Below the pieces are notes generated by a model. That model made no database searches and was not told the origin of the DNA. It saw only the letters and a list, made by a program, of their open reading frames with translations. From NCBI RefSeq assembly GCF_031020795.1, contig NZ_JAVHJP010000005.1, positions 65,362 to 129,361 of the forward strand: 64,000 nucleotides of DNA, given 5' to 3'. Both the position numbers and the translations under genes were made by a program. The DNA is from Hydrogenophaga pseudoflava. Its GTDB lineage: Bacteria; Pseudomonadota; Gammaproteobacteria; Burkholderiales; Burkholderiaceae_C. Of this stretch, positions 1-10,050 are shown in pieces. Each line of letters opens with the position of its first letter. The first letter of the stretch is position 1.

Positions 1-5
1 TGATC

Positions 6-530
6 ATGCGCCCCGGGCAGCAGCTGCTGCTGCCAGCCAACCCGGTGTTCATCTGGAGCAGCCTGTTCGGCGCGCTGCTGATCAACATCCTCATGAACAT
101 GGGTCTGCTGGGTCGCGCCGCCTGGGCGCCCGACCTGCTGATCGTGGCCCTGGTGTTCTGGAGCGTGCACCAGCCGCTGCGCATCGGCGTCGGCACCGCG
201 TTCTTCTTCGGTCTGGTGATGGACGTGCAGCAGGGCGCGCTGCTTGGCCAGCACGCCCTGGCCTACACCGTGCTGGGCTACTTCGCGGTGTTCATGCACC
301 GGCGCCTGCTGTGGTTCGATGTGCCGACGCAGGCGGTCCAGGTGCTGCCACTGTTCGTTGCGGTGCACGCGCTGGAACTGCTGGTGCGCCTGGTCGCCGG
401 GGACGGCTTCCCGGGCTGGAGCCACCTGCTCGCCCCCGTGATCGAAGCCGTGCTGTGGCCGGTGGCCTCGGTGCTGCTGCTGGCACCCCAGCGCCGCGCG
501 CCCGATCCGGACGACAACCGGCCATTATGA
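6..530 (+). CDS. mreD: Rod shape-determining protein MreD
   Basis: This is a 174-residue, strongly hydrophobic inner-membrane protein with about five predicted membrane segments, the usual size for MreD. MreD works with MreB and MreC in the elongasome that guides lateral cell-wall synthesis. Identification rests on size, the membrane profile, the early stretch around LLINILMNMGLLGRAAWAPD, and above all on the gene directly downstream, which is a clear PBP2 (mrdA), the standard mreBCD-mrdA order. The ATG at base 6 sits almost at the window edge, so an overlapping mreC probably ends just before it, but that cannot be seen. Sequence conservation in MreD is low, so context carries much of the call. 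Confidence 0.88.
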   Translation: MRPGQQLLLPANPVFIWSSLFGALLINILMNMGLLGRAAWAPDLLIVALVFWSVHQPLRIGVGTAFFFGLVMDVQQGALLGQHALAYTVLGYFAVFMHRRLLWFDVPTQAVQVLPLFVAVHALELLVRLVAGDGFPGWSHLLAPVIEAVLWPVASVLLLAPQRRAPDPDDNRPL

Positions 531-654
531 AAACCCCCTGCGCCGCCTTCGGCGTCTCCCCCCTGCAAGGGGGGCGATGCGTGTGGCCCGGCAAAGCCGG
601 TTCCACCGCATCCTGGTGGGAAGTCACTTCGCACGAGCGGAGCGTGGGGGCCAC
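531..654 (+). repeat. Dispersed GC-rich intergenic repeat, copy A
   Basis: The mreD-mrdA gap is filled by a structured GC-rich element with nested short inverted repeats (CCCCCCTGCAAGGGGGG; CCCGGC-AAA-GCCGG) ending in GCGGAGCGTGGGGGCC. The block at 582-606 recurs in reverse complement at 16954-16978 with 23 of 25 bases identical. The last 16 bases recur at the end of the copy near 39463. It belongs to a family of intergenic repeats; no transposase is present. Confidence 0.75.
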
Positions 655-2604
655 ATGACCGAACTCAGAAACGTCGAAGCCGACCTGGCGCAGTTCCGCA
701 CCCGGGTGGTGGTGGCGGGGCTGGCAGTGCTGTTCGCCTTCGGCCTGCTGGCCGCGCGCATGGTCTACCTGCAGGTGCTGCGCCACGACGACTTCGACGC
801 CCAGGCCGAAAGCAACCGCACCGCGGTCCTGCCGGTCGTGCCCAACCGGGGGCAGATCCTGGACCGGCACGGCCGCGTGCTGGCCACCAACTTCTCGGCC
901 TACACGCTGGAAATCACTCCCTCCAAGGTCGAGGACCTGGACGGCACCATCGAGGCGCTGGGCGAGCTGGTCGACATCCAGCCGCGCGACAAGCGGCGCT
1001 TCCGCAAGCTGCTGGAAGAGTCGCGGCGCTTCGATTCGCTGCCGATCCGCACGCGCCTGACCGACGACGAGGTCGCGCGCTTCACCGCCCAGCGCTACCG
1101 CTTCCCCGGTGTGGACGTGCGCGCCCGCCTGATCCGCCACTACCCCCATGGAGAAGTGGCCAGCCATGTGGTCGGCTACATCGGCCGCATCAACCAGCGG
1201 GAAAAGGAAAGTATCGAAGAGTGGCCTGAAGAGGACCAGGCCAACTACCGCGGCACCGACTACATCGGCAAGCTGGGCACCGAACAGCACTACGAGCGCG
1301 AGCTGCATGGCCTCACGGGATTCGACCGCGTCGAGACTTCGGCCGGCGGCCGCGCGGTGCGCTCGCTGGCCAATACGCCGGCCACCCCGGGCAACACCGT
1401 GGTGCTGGCGATCGACATCAAGCTGCAGAAGCTGGTGGAGGACATGTTCGGCGAGCGCCGGGGCGCGCTGGTGGCCATCGACCCGCGCAACGGCGAGGTG
1501 CTGGCCTTTGTCTCCAAACCCACCTTCGACCCCAACCTGTTCGTCGAAGGCATCGATTCCGAGAACTGGAAAATCCTCAACGAATCGATCGACAAGCCCC
1601 TGCTCAACCGCGCGCTGCGCGGCACCTACCCGCCCGGTTCCACCTACAAGCCCTTCATGGCGCTGGGTGCGCTGGAGACCGGCACCCGCAGCGCGAGCAC
1701 CATCATCAACGACCCGGGCTACTGGATGTTCGGCAACCACCGCTTCCGCAGCCACGGCGACGGCGGCCTGGGCGCGGTCGACATGCACCGCAGCATCGTC
1801 AAGTCGAGCAACGTCTACTACTACTCGCTGGCCAACGAGATGGGCGTGGAGGCCATGCACGACTTCATGGCGCCCCTGGGTTTCGGCCAGATCACCGGCA
1901 TCGATCTCAAGGGCGAGGTGCGCGGCGTGCTGCCCAACCAGGCATGGAAGCGCAACACCTACAAGCGGCCCGAGCAGCAGAAGTGGTACGCGGGCGAGAC
2001 CATCTCGCTGGGCATTGGCCAGGGCTACAACAACTTCACCATGCTGCAGCTGGCCCACGCCATGGCCACGCTGGCCGGCGGTGGCATCAAGCGCACGCCC
2101 CACCTGACGCTGGCCACCGAGAACGTGGTGACGCGCGAGCGCACGCCCCTGCCCACGCTCGCCGAGGTGAACCTGGGGTTCAAGCGCGAGAACATCGACA
2201 CCGTGCTGCGCGCGATGCATGGCGTCACCATCGAAGGCACCTCGACGCGCGTGTTCGCCGGCGCCGGCTACCTCAGCGGCGGCAAGACCGGCACCGCCCA
2301 GGCGGTGACCATCGGCCAGAAGGACCGCTACGACGCCCGCAAGCTCGAAGAACACCAGCGCGACCACTCGCTCTACCTGGCCTTTGCGCCCCTGGAGAAC
2401 CCCACGGTGGCGCTGGCCGTGGTGGTCGAGAACGCCGGCTTCGGCGCGGCCGCGGCGGCGCCGATTGCGCGGCGCGTGTTCGACTACCTGCTGATGGACC
2501 AGTACCCGAACCCGCAGGACCTGGCCGCGGTGCAGAAGGGCGAAGCCGCGGCGCCCATCGGCACACCGCTGAAGGCCAGCGAGGTGCCCTGGACCAGCCC
2601 CTGA
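655..2604 (+). CDS. mrdA: Penicillin-binding protein 2 (MrdA), elongasome transpeptidase
   Basis: This 649-residue class B penicillin-binding protein is the DD-transpeptidase that cross-links peptidoglycan during cell elongation, anchored in the inner membrane by one N-terminal segment (about residues 19-40). The three transpeptidase motifs are visible: SxxK as GSTYKPF, SxN as SSN in VKSSNVYYYS, and KTG as GGKTGTAQA. The N-terminal dimerisation domain with NRGQILDRHGRVLATN is typical of PBP2. I chose the ATG at 655 because translation from the earlier ATG at 577 would run through the intergenic repeat. It follows mreD, forming the usual shape operon. The C-terminus ends soon after the catalytic domain, as expected. 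Confidence 0.96.
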   Translation: MTELRNVEADLAQFRTRVVVAGLAVLFAFGLLAARMVYLQVLRHDDFDAQAESNRTAVLPVVPNRGQILDRHGRVLATNFSAYTLEITPSKVEDLDGTIEALGELVDIQPRDKRRFRKLLEESRRFDSLPIRTRLTDDEVARFTAQRYRFPGVDVRARLIRHYPHGEVASHVVGYIGRINQREKESIEEWPEEDQANYRGTDYIGKLGTEQHYERELHGLTGFDRVETSAGGRAVRSLANTPATPGNTVVLAIDIKLQKLVEDMFGERRGALVAIDPRNGEVLAFVSKPTFDPNLFVEGIDSENWKILNESIDKPLLNRALRGTYPPGSTYKPFMALGALETGTRSASTIINDPGYWMFGNHRFRSHGDGGLGAVDMHRSIVKSSNVYYYSLANEMGVEAMHDFMAPLGFGQITGIDLKGEVRGVLPNQAWKRNTYKRPEQQKWYAGETISLGIGQGYNNFTMLQLAHAMATLAGGGIKRTPHLTLATENVVTRERTPLPTLAEVNLGFKRENIDTVLRAMHGVTIEGTSTRVFAGAGYLSGGKTGTAQAVTIGQKDRYDARKLEEHQRDHSLYLAFAPLENPTVALAVVVENAGFGAAAAAPIARRVFDYLLMDQYPNPQDLAAVQKGEAAAPIGTPLKASEVPWTSP

Positions 2605-2608
2605 GAGG

Positions 2609-3367
2609 TCAGCGCAACCAGGCGTCGTAGCTGGTCTTGAGGATCAGCGCACTCACCACGACGATGAAGGCTGCGCGCACGAAGCCGCTGCCGTGCTTGA
2701 GCGCCAGCCGTGTGCCCAGCAGGCTGCCGATCACGTTGGCCGCGGCCAGCGGCAGCACGTAGTGCCACCAGATGTGGCCCTTGAGCGAAAACAGGATCAG
2801 CGCCGCGAGGTTGGAGGCGGTGTTGAGCAGCTTGGCGCTGGCGCTGGCGTGCAGGAAGTCGTAGCCCAGCCAGCGCACGAACAGGAAGACGAAGAAGCTG
2901 CCGGTGCCGGGGCCGAAGAAGCCGTCGTAGAAGCCGATCAGCAGGCCCAGCGTGCAGGCCGCCAGCATTTCGCCGCGGGCCGTGAAACGCGGCGTGTGGT
3001 GCCGCCCCAGGTCCTTGCGCATCAGGGTGTAGCCCAGCACCAGCAGCAGGATCAGCGGCAGCGCCTTGCGCAGGAACTCGGGCGAGATCACCGTCACCGT
3101 CCAGGCCCCAGCCATCGCACCGGCAAAACACACGGCCACCGCCGGCAGCAGCGCATGCCAGGGCATCTGCACGCGCTGCGCGTACTGCGCCGCCGCGGCG
3201 GCCGTGCCCCAGATCGACGCGCTCTTGTTGACGCCGAACAGCGTCGCCGGGTGGGTGGTGGGGAAGATCGCGAACAGGGTGGGCGTGAGGATCAGGCCAC
3301 CGCCACCGACGATCGAATCGACAAAACCGGCGAACAGGGAGGCGAGCGAGACGAGCAGCAATTCCAT
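2609..3367 (-). CDS. TSUP-family (TauE/SafE-like) membrane permease
   Basis: This 252-residue polytopic membrane protein belongs to the TSUP family, whose members move sulfite, sulfonates, sulfoacetate or related small anions across the inner membrane. The family hallmark glycine-rich first segment is present near the N-terminus (FVDSIVGGGGLILTPTL), and a second related repeat occurs in the C-terminal half (FYDGFFGPGTGSFF). About eight hydrophobic segments are visible. The start at 3367 was chosen because the family motif begins a few residues later and the longer frame would add a charged, non-membrane leader. It converges on mrdA with four bases between stops and is divergent from the amidohydrolase gene 40 bases away. 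The substrate cannot be told. Confidence 0.88.
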   Translation of the reverse strand: MELLLVSLASLFAGFVDSIVGGGGLILTPTLFAIFPTTHPATLFGVNKSASIWGTAAAAAQYAQRVQMPWHALLPAVAVCFAGAMAGAWTVTVISPEFLRKALPLILLLVLGYTLMRKDLGRHHTPRFTARGEMLAACTLGLLIGFYDGFFGPGTGSFFVFLFVRWLGYDFLHASASAKLLNTASNLAALILFSLKGHIWWHYVLPLAAANVIGSLLGTRLALKHGSGFVRAAFIVVVSALILKTSYDAWLR

Positions 3368-3407
3368 GCACCGATTGTCGCCGGGCCACCGGACCGACAA
3401 TCCCCGC

Positions 3408-4232
3408 ATGACCGACGACGCCCTGATCGATTGCCACGTCCACGTGTTCGACCCGCTGCGCTTTCCCTACGCCGCCGACACCTGGTACACCCCCTCGCCC
3501 GCCGAAACCGGCACACCGGACCAGCTCGGCCATGTGCTCGACGCCCATGGCGTGCGCCACGCGCTGCTGGTCGGCCCCAACTCGGGCTACGGGCTGGACA
3601 ACCGCTGCCTGCTCGACACCATCGCCCGCCATCCGGCGCGCTACAAAGGCGTGGCCGTGGTGCGCAACGACGCCAGCCGCGCCGAGTTGCAGGACCTGCA
3701 GGCCGCGGGCGTGGTCGGCGTCGCCTTCAACGTGGCCCTGCTGGGCGTGGACCACTACCAGGGCACCGGACCGCTGCTGGAGCGCCTGCGCGAGCTGGAC
3801 CTGTGGGCCCAGGTGCAGGTGGAAGGCGACCAGCTGTGCGGTCTGCAGGGCCTGCTGCGGGACAGCGGCGCGCACCTGCTGTTCGACCACGGGGGTCGGC
3901 CAAGGCCGGCGGAGGGTGTGGGCCAGGCCGGCTTCGACACCCTGCTGGGATTCGCCAACACCGGCCGCGCCGTGGTGAAGCTCTCGGGCTGGGCCAAGGT
4001 GTCGCAACAGCCCTTCCCGCACGCCGACGCGATGCCCTATGCGCGCGCGCTGCTGCAGGCCTACACGCCGCAAGCGCTGGTGTGGGCGTCGGACTGGCCC
4101 TTCCTGCGCGCACCGGCCCGCATCGACTACGGCCCGCTGCTGGCCCTGCTGGCGCAGCACGTGCCCGACCCGGCCGCGCGCCGCGCCATCCTCTGGGACA
4201 CGCCGCGCCGGCTGTTCGCTTTCGGGGCCTGA
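3408..4232 (+). CDS. Amidohydrolase-family metal-dependent hydrolase (LigI/TIM-barrel type)
   Basis: This 274-residue protein is a TIM-barrel hydrolase of the amidohydrolase-2 family, which includes 2-pyrone-4,6-dicarboxylate lactonase and 4-sulfomuconolactone hydrolase. The N-terminal metal-binding motif DCHVHVFDP and the C-terminal active-site segment WASDWPF are both visible, with HGGR/KLSGW-type strands between. The ATG at 3408 immediately precedes the conserved DCHVHVF motif; the open frame extends further upstream but that would overlap the divergent TSUP gene. Lactone hydrolysis in aromatic catabolism is the usual role, but nothing nearby fixes the substrate. It converges on hoxJ with six bases between stops. 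Confidence 0.85.
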   Translation: MTDDALIDCHVHVFDPLRFPYAADTWYTPSPAETGTPDQLGHVLDAHGVRHALLVGPNSGYGLDNRCLLDTIARHPARYKGVAVVRNDASRAELQDLQAAGVVGVAFNVALLGVDHYQGTGPLLERLRELDLWAQVQVEGDQLCGLQGLLRDSGAHLLFDHGGRPRPAEGVGQAGFDTLLGFANTGRAVVKLSGWAKVSQQPFPHADAMPYARALLQAYTPQALVWASDWPFLRAPARIDYGPLLALLAQHVPDPAARRAILWDTPRRLFAFGA

Positions 4233-4238
4233 TGCGGT

Positions 4239-5585
<1,347 letters not shown>

Positions 5586-5586
5586 G

Positions 5587-7047
5587 TCAGTGGACGGTAC
5601 AAACCATGCAGGGGTCGAAGGAGCGCACGATGTGCTGCACGGCCACCGGCGTCTTCTCACCGTCGCGCACCGGCGCGTCCACCAGCGCCTGCTCCAGCGC
5701 GCCGGGCGTGCCTTGCGCGTCGCGGGGCGAGAAGTTCCAGCTCGTGGGCGCGACGATCTGGTAGTTGGCGATGCGCCCGCCGCGCACCACCAGCCAGTGG
5801 CCCAGCGCGCCGCGCGCAGCCTCGGACAGGCCCACGCCGTGGCCCTCGTCGGGCAGGTCGGTCGGCACACAGAAGGCCTCGGTCGGGCGGATCGCCATCA
5901 GCCAGTCTTCCATCATGGGCAGCACGCGCGCGAGTTCGAGCACGCGGCCCAGCACGCGCGTGAACACCGTGCCGCCGTGGTGCGCTACCGCATCGCGCAG
6001 CAGCGGGTGGCCGCTGGCGAGCTGGCGCGCGATGGCCCCCGTCTCGACCACCTCTCCGCCCAGGCGCGGCGCCTTGTTCCAGGTGTAGGCGCCGGCCTTG
6101 TCGGGTTCGGGCCGGGTCAGGCCGTAGAGCGGATGCAGCGGCTCGCGCGCCTGCGCCAGCCAGGCGTGGGTCGCGTCTTCGGTGATGGCGTGCGCGTCGA
6201 CCGCGTCGAGGCGCCGCACGTCTCCGCGCCACAGGCCCTGCGCCAGCGCATGGCCGCCGCCTGGCTGGGCGTAGGCGCCGTAGCTCAGGTAGCGCCCCGG
6301 CCCCGGACCCAGCGTCTGCAGCGACAGGTCCTGCACCAGGGTGAGGAAGAAGCGCAGGTCGCTGCCCAGCGGCGCCTGCGCGTGCCAGGCCCAGAGCGCG
6401 TCCTCGCTGTCCAGCGCGGTGAAGGTTTCGAGTGCGTCGCCGATCAGCTGCCGCTCCAGGAAGGCGCGGAACTCGCGCAGCCTGGCCAGCAGGCGCACGC
6501 GCTCGGCCGCGTCGATGGGGCGCGTCGAGCCGCCCGGCTCGACCGACTGCGTGTGCGGCCACTTGCCGCCCAGCGTGCCGAGCAGCGTGAACCAGCGCTG
6601 GCGCGCCGCCGTGGCCGCGCGCACCTGCTCGCCAGCGTCGGGCGCGAAGCGGCGCACGGCTTCGGCATGCCAGGGCCGGTCGGCGTAGACCGGGCGCACG
6701 AAGTCGGGCATGAAGAAGAGGTAGAAGTGCGTCAGGTGGTCGGCCAGGTTCTCGGTCGCCAGGATCAGGTTGGTCGCGTGCTGGCCGTTGGGCGGCATGG
6801 TGATGCCGCCCAGGTCGGCCAGCGCGCGCGCCGCCGCGACCGACTGCGAGACCGAACAGATGCCGCAGATGCGCGGCACATAAACCAGCGCGTCGTGCGG
6901 CGCCTTGCCCTGCAGGATCTGCTCGAAGCCGCGGTACATGGTGGCGTTGACCTGGGCCTCGCGCACGCGGTCGCCCTCGATGGTCAGCGCGACTTCGAGA
7001 TCACCCTCGACGCGGTTGAACGGTCCGACGAGCAGGCGTGATGTCAT
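5587..7047 (-). CDS. hoxC: Regulatory hydrogenase large subunit HoxC (HupV)
   Basis: This 486-residue protein is the NiFe-bearing large subunit of the H2-sensing regulatory hydrogenase. The N-terminal nickel ligand motif RICGICSV and the C-terminal motif DPCMVCTVH are both present. The protein ends exactly at that final histidine, so there is no C-terminal extension to be cleaved. This is the hallmark of regulatory hydrogenases, which need no maturation protease. It pairs with HoxB, and its start overlaps the hoxB stop by four bases (ATGA). The complex detects H2 and passes the signal to HoxJ rather than contributing to energy metabolism. Confidence 0.96.
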   Translation of the reverse strand: MTSRLLVGPFNRVEGDLEVALTIEGDRVREAQVNATMYRGFEQILQGKAPHDALVYVPRICGICSVSQSVAAARALADLGGITMPPNGQHATNLILATENLADHLTHFYLFFMPDFVRPVYADRPWHAEAVRRFAPDAGEQVRAATAARQRWFTLLGTLGGKWPHTQSVEPGGSTRPIDAAERVRLLARLREFRAFLERQLIGDALETFTALDSEDALWAWHAQAPLGSDLRFFLTLVQDLSLQTLGPGPGRYLSYGAYAQPGGGHALAQGLWRGDVRRLDAVDAHAITEDATHAWLAQAREPLHPLYGLTRPEPDKAGAYTWNKAPRLGGEVVETGAIARQLASGHPLLRDAVAHHGGTVFTRVLGRVLELARVLPMMEDWLMAIRPTEAFCVPTDLPDEGHGVGLSEAARGALGHWLVVRGGRIANYQIVAPTSWNFSPRDAQGTPGALEQALVDAPVRDGEKTPVAVQHIVRSFDPCMVCTVH

Positions 7048-8039
7048 TTGAGCCGAGTCCTGCGGATGGCGGGCTTCTCCACCAGGTGGTCTGCAGTCGC
7101 GTTGTGCTTCACCCTTTTGGGCGTCGCGCTCTTGGACAGCGAGGCCAGCGCGACGAACCAGGCCTTGGGCATGTCGGTGGGGAGGCCGACCGGGATGCCG
7201 GCGATCTTGGGCGTCTGGTGGAAGGGGTGGCCGGGTTCCTGGAAACCGGGCTCGGTGCAGGCGATGCAGGCGTAGCCGCCTCGCGTGCAGCTGCCTTCGC
7301 CGTTCCAGGGGCGGATGTTGCAGTCGGCGTGCACCTGCGTGCCCTTGCAGCCCATGTGCTCCATCATGCAGCCCAGGTCGGACGGCTTCTCGGCGCTGGC
7401 CTTGAACTCGTAGTACTCGTTGCGCGTGCAGCCGTGGTGCACCAGCTGGTCGGCGTAGAAGCGGGGACGGGCCAGCGGGTCGAGGTCGTCGGCGCCGAAG
7501 GCGTCGGCGGCCAGCGCCATCAGCGTGTCGATCACCCAGTTCGGGTGCGTGGGACAGCCGGCCACGTTGACCACCGGCAGACCGCTGCCCGAGCGAAAGT
7601 CGGCGCCCAGCAGTCCGCCGGGACGGTCGTCCTCGTACTGCAGGCCGCAGGCGTCGGTGGGGTTGTCGCCACCGGCCGTGACGCCGCCCCAGGCGGCGCA
7701 ACTGCCGATGGCCAGCACATGCCGCGCCTTGGAAGCGAGTTCGCGCACCCAGTGGATCATGGGCAGGCCGGTGCCGGCGAGCATGTGGAAGCGTCCGGTG
7801 CCATTCGGGCCGCGCAGCAGCGAGCCTTCGACACACAGCGCGTCCAGCCGGGTGGCGCCGTCGAGGATCGACTGCAGCAGTGCCAGCACGTCTTCGCCAC
7901 TGGCGAGCGAGAGCGAGGGATGCCAGAGCATATGGATGCCCGCGTCGCGCAGATGGCCCTGAAAGTCGGTGGTGTCGGCGCAGAGCAGCGACATGCTGCA
8001 GCCGCCGCAGCCACCGGATTGCAGCCACAGGACGTTCAT
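7044..8039 (-). CDS. hoxB: Regulatory hydrogenase small subunit HoxB (HupU)
   Basis: This 331-residue iron-sulfur small subunit belongs to the H2 sensor. It begins straight with the proximal-cluster motif LQSGGCGGCSMS, with no twin-arginine leader, so it stays in the cytoplasm. Further cluster ligands are visible in IGSCAAWGG, AGCPTHPN and the cysteine-rich C-terminal part (GCKGTQVHADC, CIACTEPGF). The C-terminal tail of about 50 residues after the last cysteine is basic (TPKRVKHNATADHLVEKP); in known regulatory hydrogenases a C-terminal extension of the small subunit helps oligomerise with the kinase. Its start overlaps the hoxW stop by four bases, so sensor translation is coupled to the soluble hydrogenase genes. 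Confidence 0.95.
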   Translation of the reverse strand: MNVLWLQSGGCGGCSMSLLCADTTDFQGHLRDAGIHMLWHPSLSLASGEDVLALLQSILDGATRLDALCVEGSLLRGPNGTGRFHMLAGTGLPMIHWVRELASKARHVLAIGSCAAWGGVTAGGDNPTDACGLQYEDDRPGGLLGADFRSGSGLPVVNVAGCPTHPNWVIDTLMALAADAFGADDLDPLARPRFYADQLVHHGCTRNEYYEFKASAEKPSDLGCMMEHMGCKGTQVHADCNIRPWNGEGSCTRGGYACIACTEPGFQEPGHPFHQTPKIAGIPVGLPTDMPKAWFVALASLSKSATPKRVKHNATADHLVEKPAIRRTRLK

Positions 8040-8527
8040 GCGGGGATCTCCTCGGCGAAGCGTTCGCGTTGCAACCAGCGGCAGGCCCAGGCGACAGCCT
8101 GGTCCAGATCGCTCAGCGCTTGGACGCCTGGCGGCGCGCCCAGTTCAAAGGCCGATGCGCGGATGGCCAGCAGGGTCGCGGGTGGCGGCGGTTGGTGATG
8201 CAGATCCTGAAACACCTGCAGCACCGCCTCAGGCGCCAGCGCGTGGCTGCCGATGCCAGCGCCGCGCGCGGCCTGCAGCGGGCGCACGGTGAACGGCTCG
8301 GCCAGGTCCAGCGCCGCATCGACGAACAGCACACGCTCGCGGCCCACCAGGTCCAGCGCATGTTCGACCTGCAGCTGGAAGTCGGTCAGCACCTCGACGC
8401 GGTTCGACAGCCCTGCGATCTGCGCGTGATCGATCAAGCGCTCGGCGAGCAGCGGCCCCAGCGCGTCGTCGCCCCGGCTGGGGTTGCCCCAGACCAGCAC
8501 CAGCAGCGGTGCCACCCTCGTGCTCAT
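8036..8527 (-). CDS. hoxW: HoxW, C-terminal maturation protease for HoxH
   Basis: This 163-residue enzyme is a nickel-dependent endopeptidase of the HycI/HyaD family that removes the C-terminal peptide of the NiFe large subunit after metal insertion. The conserved WGNPSRGDDALGP motif near the N-terminus carries an acidic nickel-sensing position, and VLFVDAALDL carries the second. It follows hoxH with a four-base overlap, the same order as the Cupriavidus hoxFUYHW operon, which argues that HoxH is its substrate rather than HoxG (served by HoxM). The C-terminal third is divergent, as usual in this subgroup. Confidence 0.92.
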   Translation of the reverse strand: MSTRVAPLLVLVWGNPSRGDDALGPLLAERLIDHAQIAGLSNRVEVLTDFQLQVEHALDLVGRERVLFVDAALDLAEPFTVRPLQAARGAGIGSHALAPEAVLQVFQDLHHQPPPPATLLAIRASAFELGAPPGVQALSDLDQAVAWACRWLQRERFAEEIPA

Positions 8528-10050
8528 TGCGCGCGCTCCATGGGATGCGGCGTGGCACCGCGTTGCGTCTCGCCGGTGGACGAGCGCAGCACGTGGTCCA
8601 GCACCGCGCCTTGCGCGTCACGCAGCGTCACCGACAGCGGCATCTGGCCCAACGCGTGCGTCGCACAGGACAGGCAGGGGTCGTAGGCGCGGATGGCGAC
8701 TTCCAGGTGGTTGAGCAGCGGCTCGGTGATGGTCTGGCCGTCGAGGTGCTGCAGCGCGACCGAGCGCACCGCCTCGTTCATGGCCTGGTTGTTGTGCGTG
8801 GTCGAGACGATCAGGTTGCAGCTCTTGACCAGATCGTCGTCGCCCACCTCGTACTCGTGGATCAGCGTGCCGCGCGGCGCCTCGATGATGCCGACGCCGC
8901 TGCGCTGGCGCTCGCCCGTGGCCTGCAGCGGGCCGCCGAAGATGACCGGGTCGTCCAGCAGCTGCGCGATCACCTCCATGCCGTGCAGCAGTTCGATCAT
9001 GCGCGCCCAGTGCGTGGCCAGCACCGCGTGCACCGGCCGCTCGCCGTGCGCGGCCACGAAGGCCTGGCGCCGCGCTTCGGCGCGCGGGGTCGGGATGTGG
9101 TCGCAGTTCTGCAGCCGCGCCAGCGGGCCGACGCGGTACCAGCCGGTCTCGGGCCCGAGCGCGCGGCGGTAGGGGAACTTCATGTAGGTCCAGGGCTTGA
9201 CCGCCTCGCCGATCAGCTCGCGGTAGCGCTGGTCCTCGAAGCCGTCCACCGCGATGCGGCCGTCGGCCTCGCGCAGGCGCAGCGCGCCGTCGTACAGCTC
9301 CATCGCGCCGCCGGGGCCGATGAGCGACATCATGGCCGCGGGCGTTTCGCCGAAGTGTTCGTAGGCGGGCGGCAGACCGGTGTGCAGGCGCTGGGCCAGA
9401 TCCACCGCCGCCTCGGCCCAGGCCAGCACCTCGGGCAGCTGCGCGCGCAGCGTGTCGCGGTCCTCGCGCGCCACCGCACGGTTCATGCCGCCGGGCACCG
9501 AGCCGGTGCCGTGCACCCGCTTGCCCGAGGTGATGCGGATCACCTCCTGGCCGAACTTGCGCAGCATCACGCCCTGGCGCGCGGCCTCGGGGTGCGCCAC
9601 CGCCACGCCCACGATGTTGCGCTGCGCGACGTCGGCGTCGAAGCCGAACAGCAGGTCGGGCGAAGACAGGTGGAAGAAGTGCAGCGCATGGCTCTGCACG
9701 ATCTGGCCGTAGTGCATCAGCCGGCGGATGCGGTCGGCCGCTTCGGGCACCGGCCAGCCGCCGACCACGCGGTCCAGCGCCTTGGAAGCGGCCAGGTGGT
9801 GCGAGACCGGGCAGATGCCGCACAGGCGCTGCACCATCACCGGCACCTCCCAGTAGGGCCGGCCGACGATGAACTGCTCGAAGCCGCGGAACTCGACGAT
9901 GTGCAGGCGCACCTGCTGCAGGCGCCCGTCGTCGTCCAGCAGCAGCGTGACCTTGCCGTGGCCCTCCACGCGCGAGACCGGGTCGATCACGATGCGGCGC
10001 AGGCCCTGCGGGTCGGCCGCGGTTTCGAGTGAGCGCGTGGACTCAGTCAT
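8524..10050 (-). CDS. hoxH: NAD-reducing hydrogenase large subunit HoxH
   Basis: This 508-residue NiFe large subunit belongs to a cytoplasmic bidirectional group 3d-type hydrogenase that couples H2 oxidation to NAD reduction. The first nickel-binding motif is RLCGICPVSHH and the second is DPCLSCATH near the C-terminus. After that histidine there is a 43-residue tail beginning ALGQMPLSVTL, expected to be cleaved by HoxW. The family tail is usually about 24 residues, so this one is unusually long. The N-terminal IDPVSRVEGHGKV motif is canonical. The start overlaps the end of hoxY by eight bases. Confidence 0.96.
   Translation of the reverse strand: MTESTRSLETAADPQGLRRIVIDPVSRVEGHGKVTLLLDDDGRLQQVRLHIVEFRGFEQFIVGRPYWEVPVMVQRLCGICPVSHHLAASKALDRVVGGWPVPEAADRIRRLMHYGQIVQSHALHFFHLSSPDLLFGFDADVAQRNIVGVAVAHPEAARQGVMLRKFGQEVIRITSGKRVHGTGSVPGGMNRAVAREDRDTLRAQLPEVLAWAEAAVDLAQRLHTGLPPAYEHFGETPAAMMSLIGPGGAMELYDGALRLREADGRIAVDGFEDQRYRELIGEAVKPWTYMKFPYRRALGPETGWYRVGPLARLQNCDHIPTPRAEARRQAFVAAHGERPVHAVLATHWARMIELLHGMEVIAQLLDDPVIFGGPLQATGERQRSGVGIIEAPRGTLIHEYEVGDDDLVKSCNLIVSTTHNNQAMNEAVRSVALQHLDGQTITEPLLNHLEVAIRAYDPCLSCATHALGQMPLSVTLRDAQGAVLDHVLRSSTGETQRGATPHPMERAQ

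Noticed and set aside
292-2367. A very long open frame antisense to mrdA (691 codons), and many similar antisense frames elsewhere
   Set aside because: They arise from the very high GC content, have low-complexity Ala/Arg/Gly/His composition, and lie opposite genes with clear family motifs.
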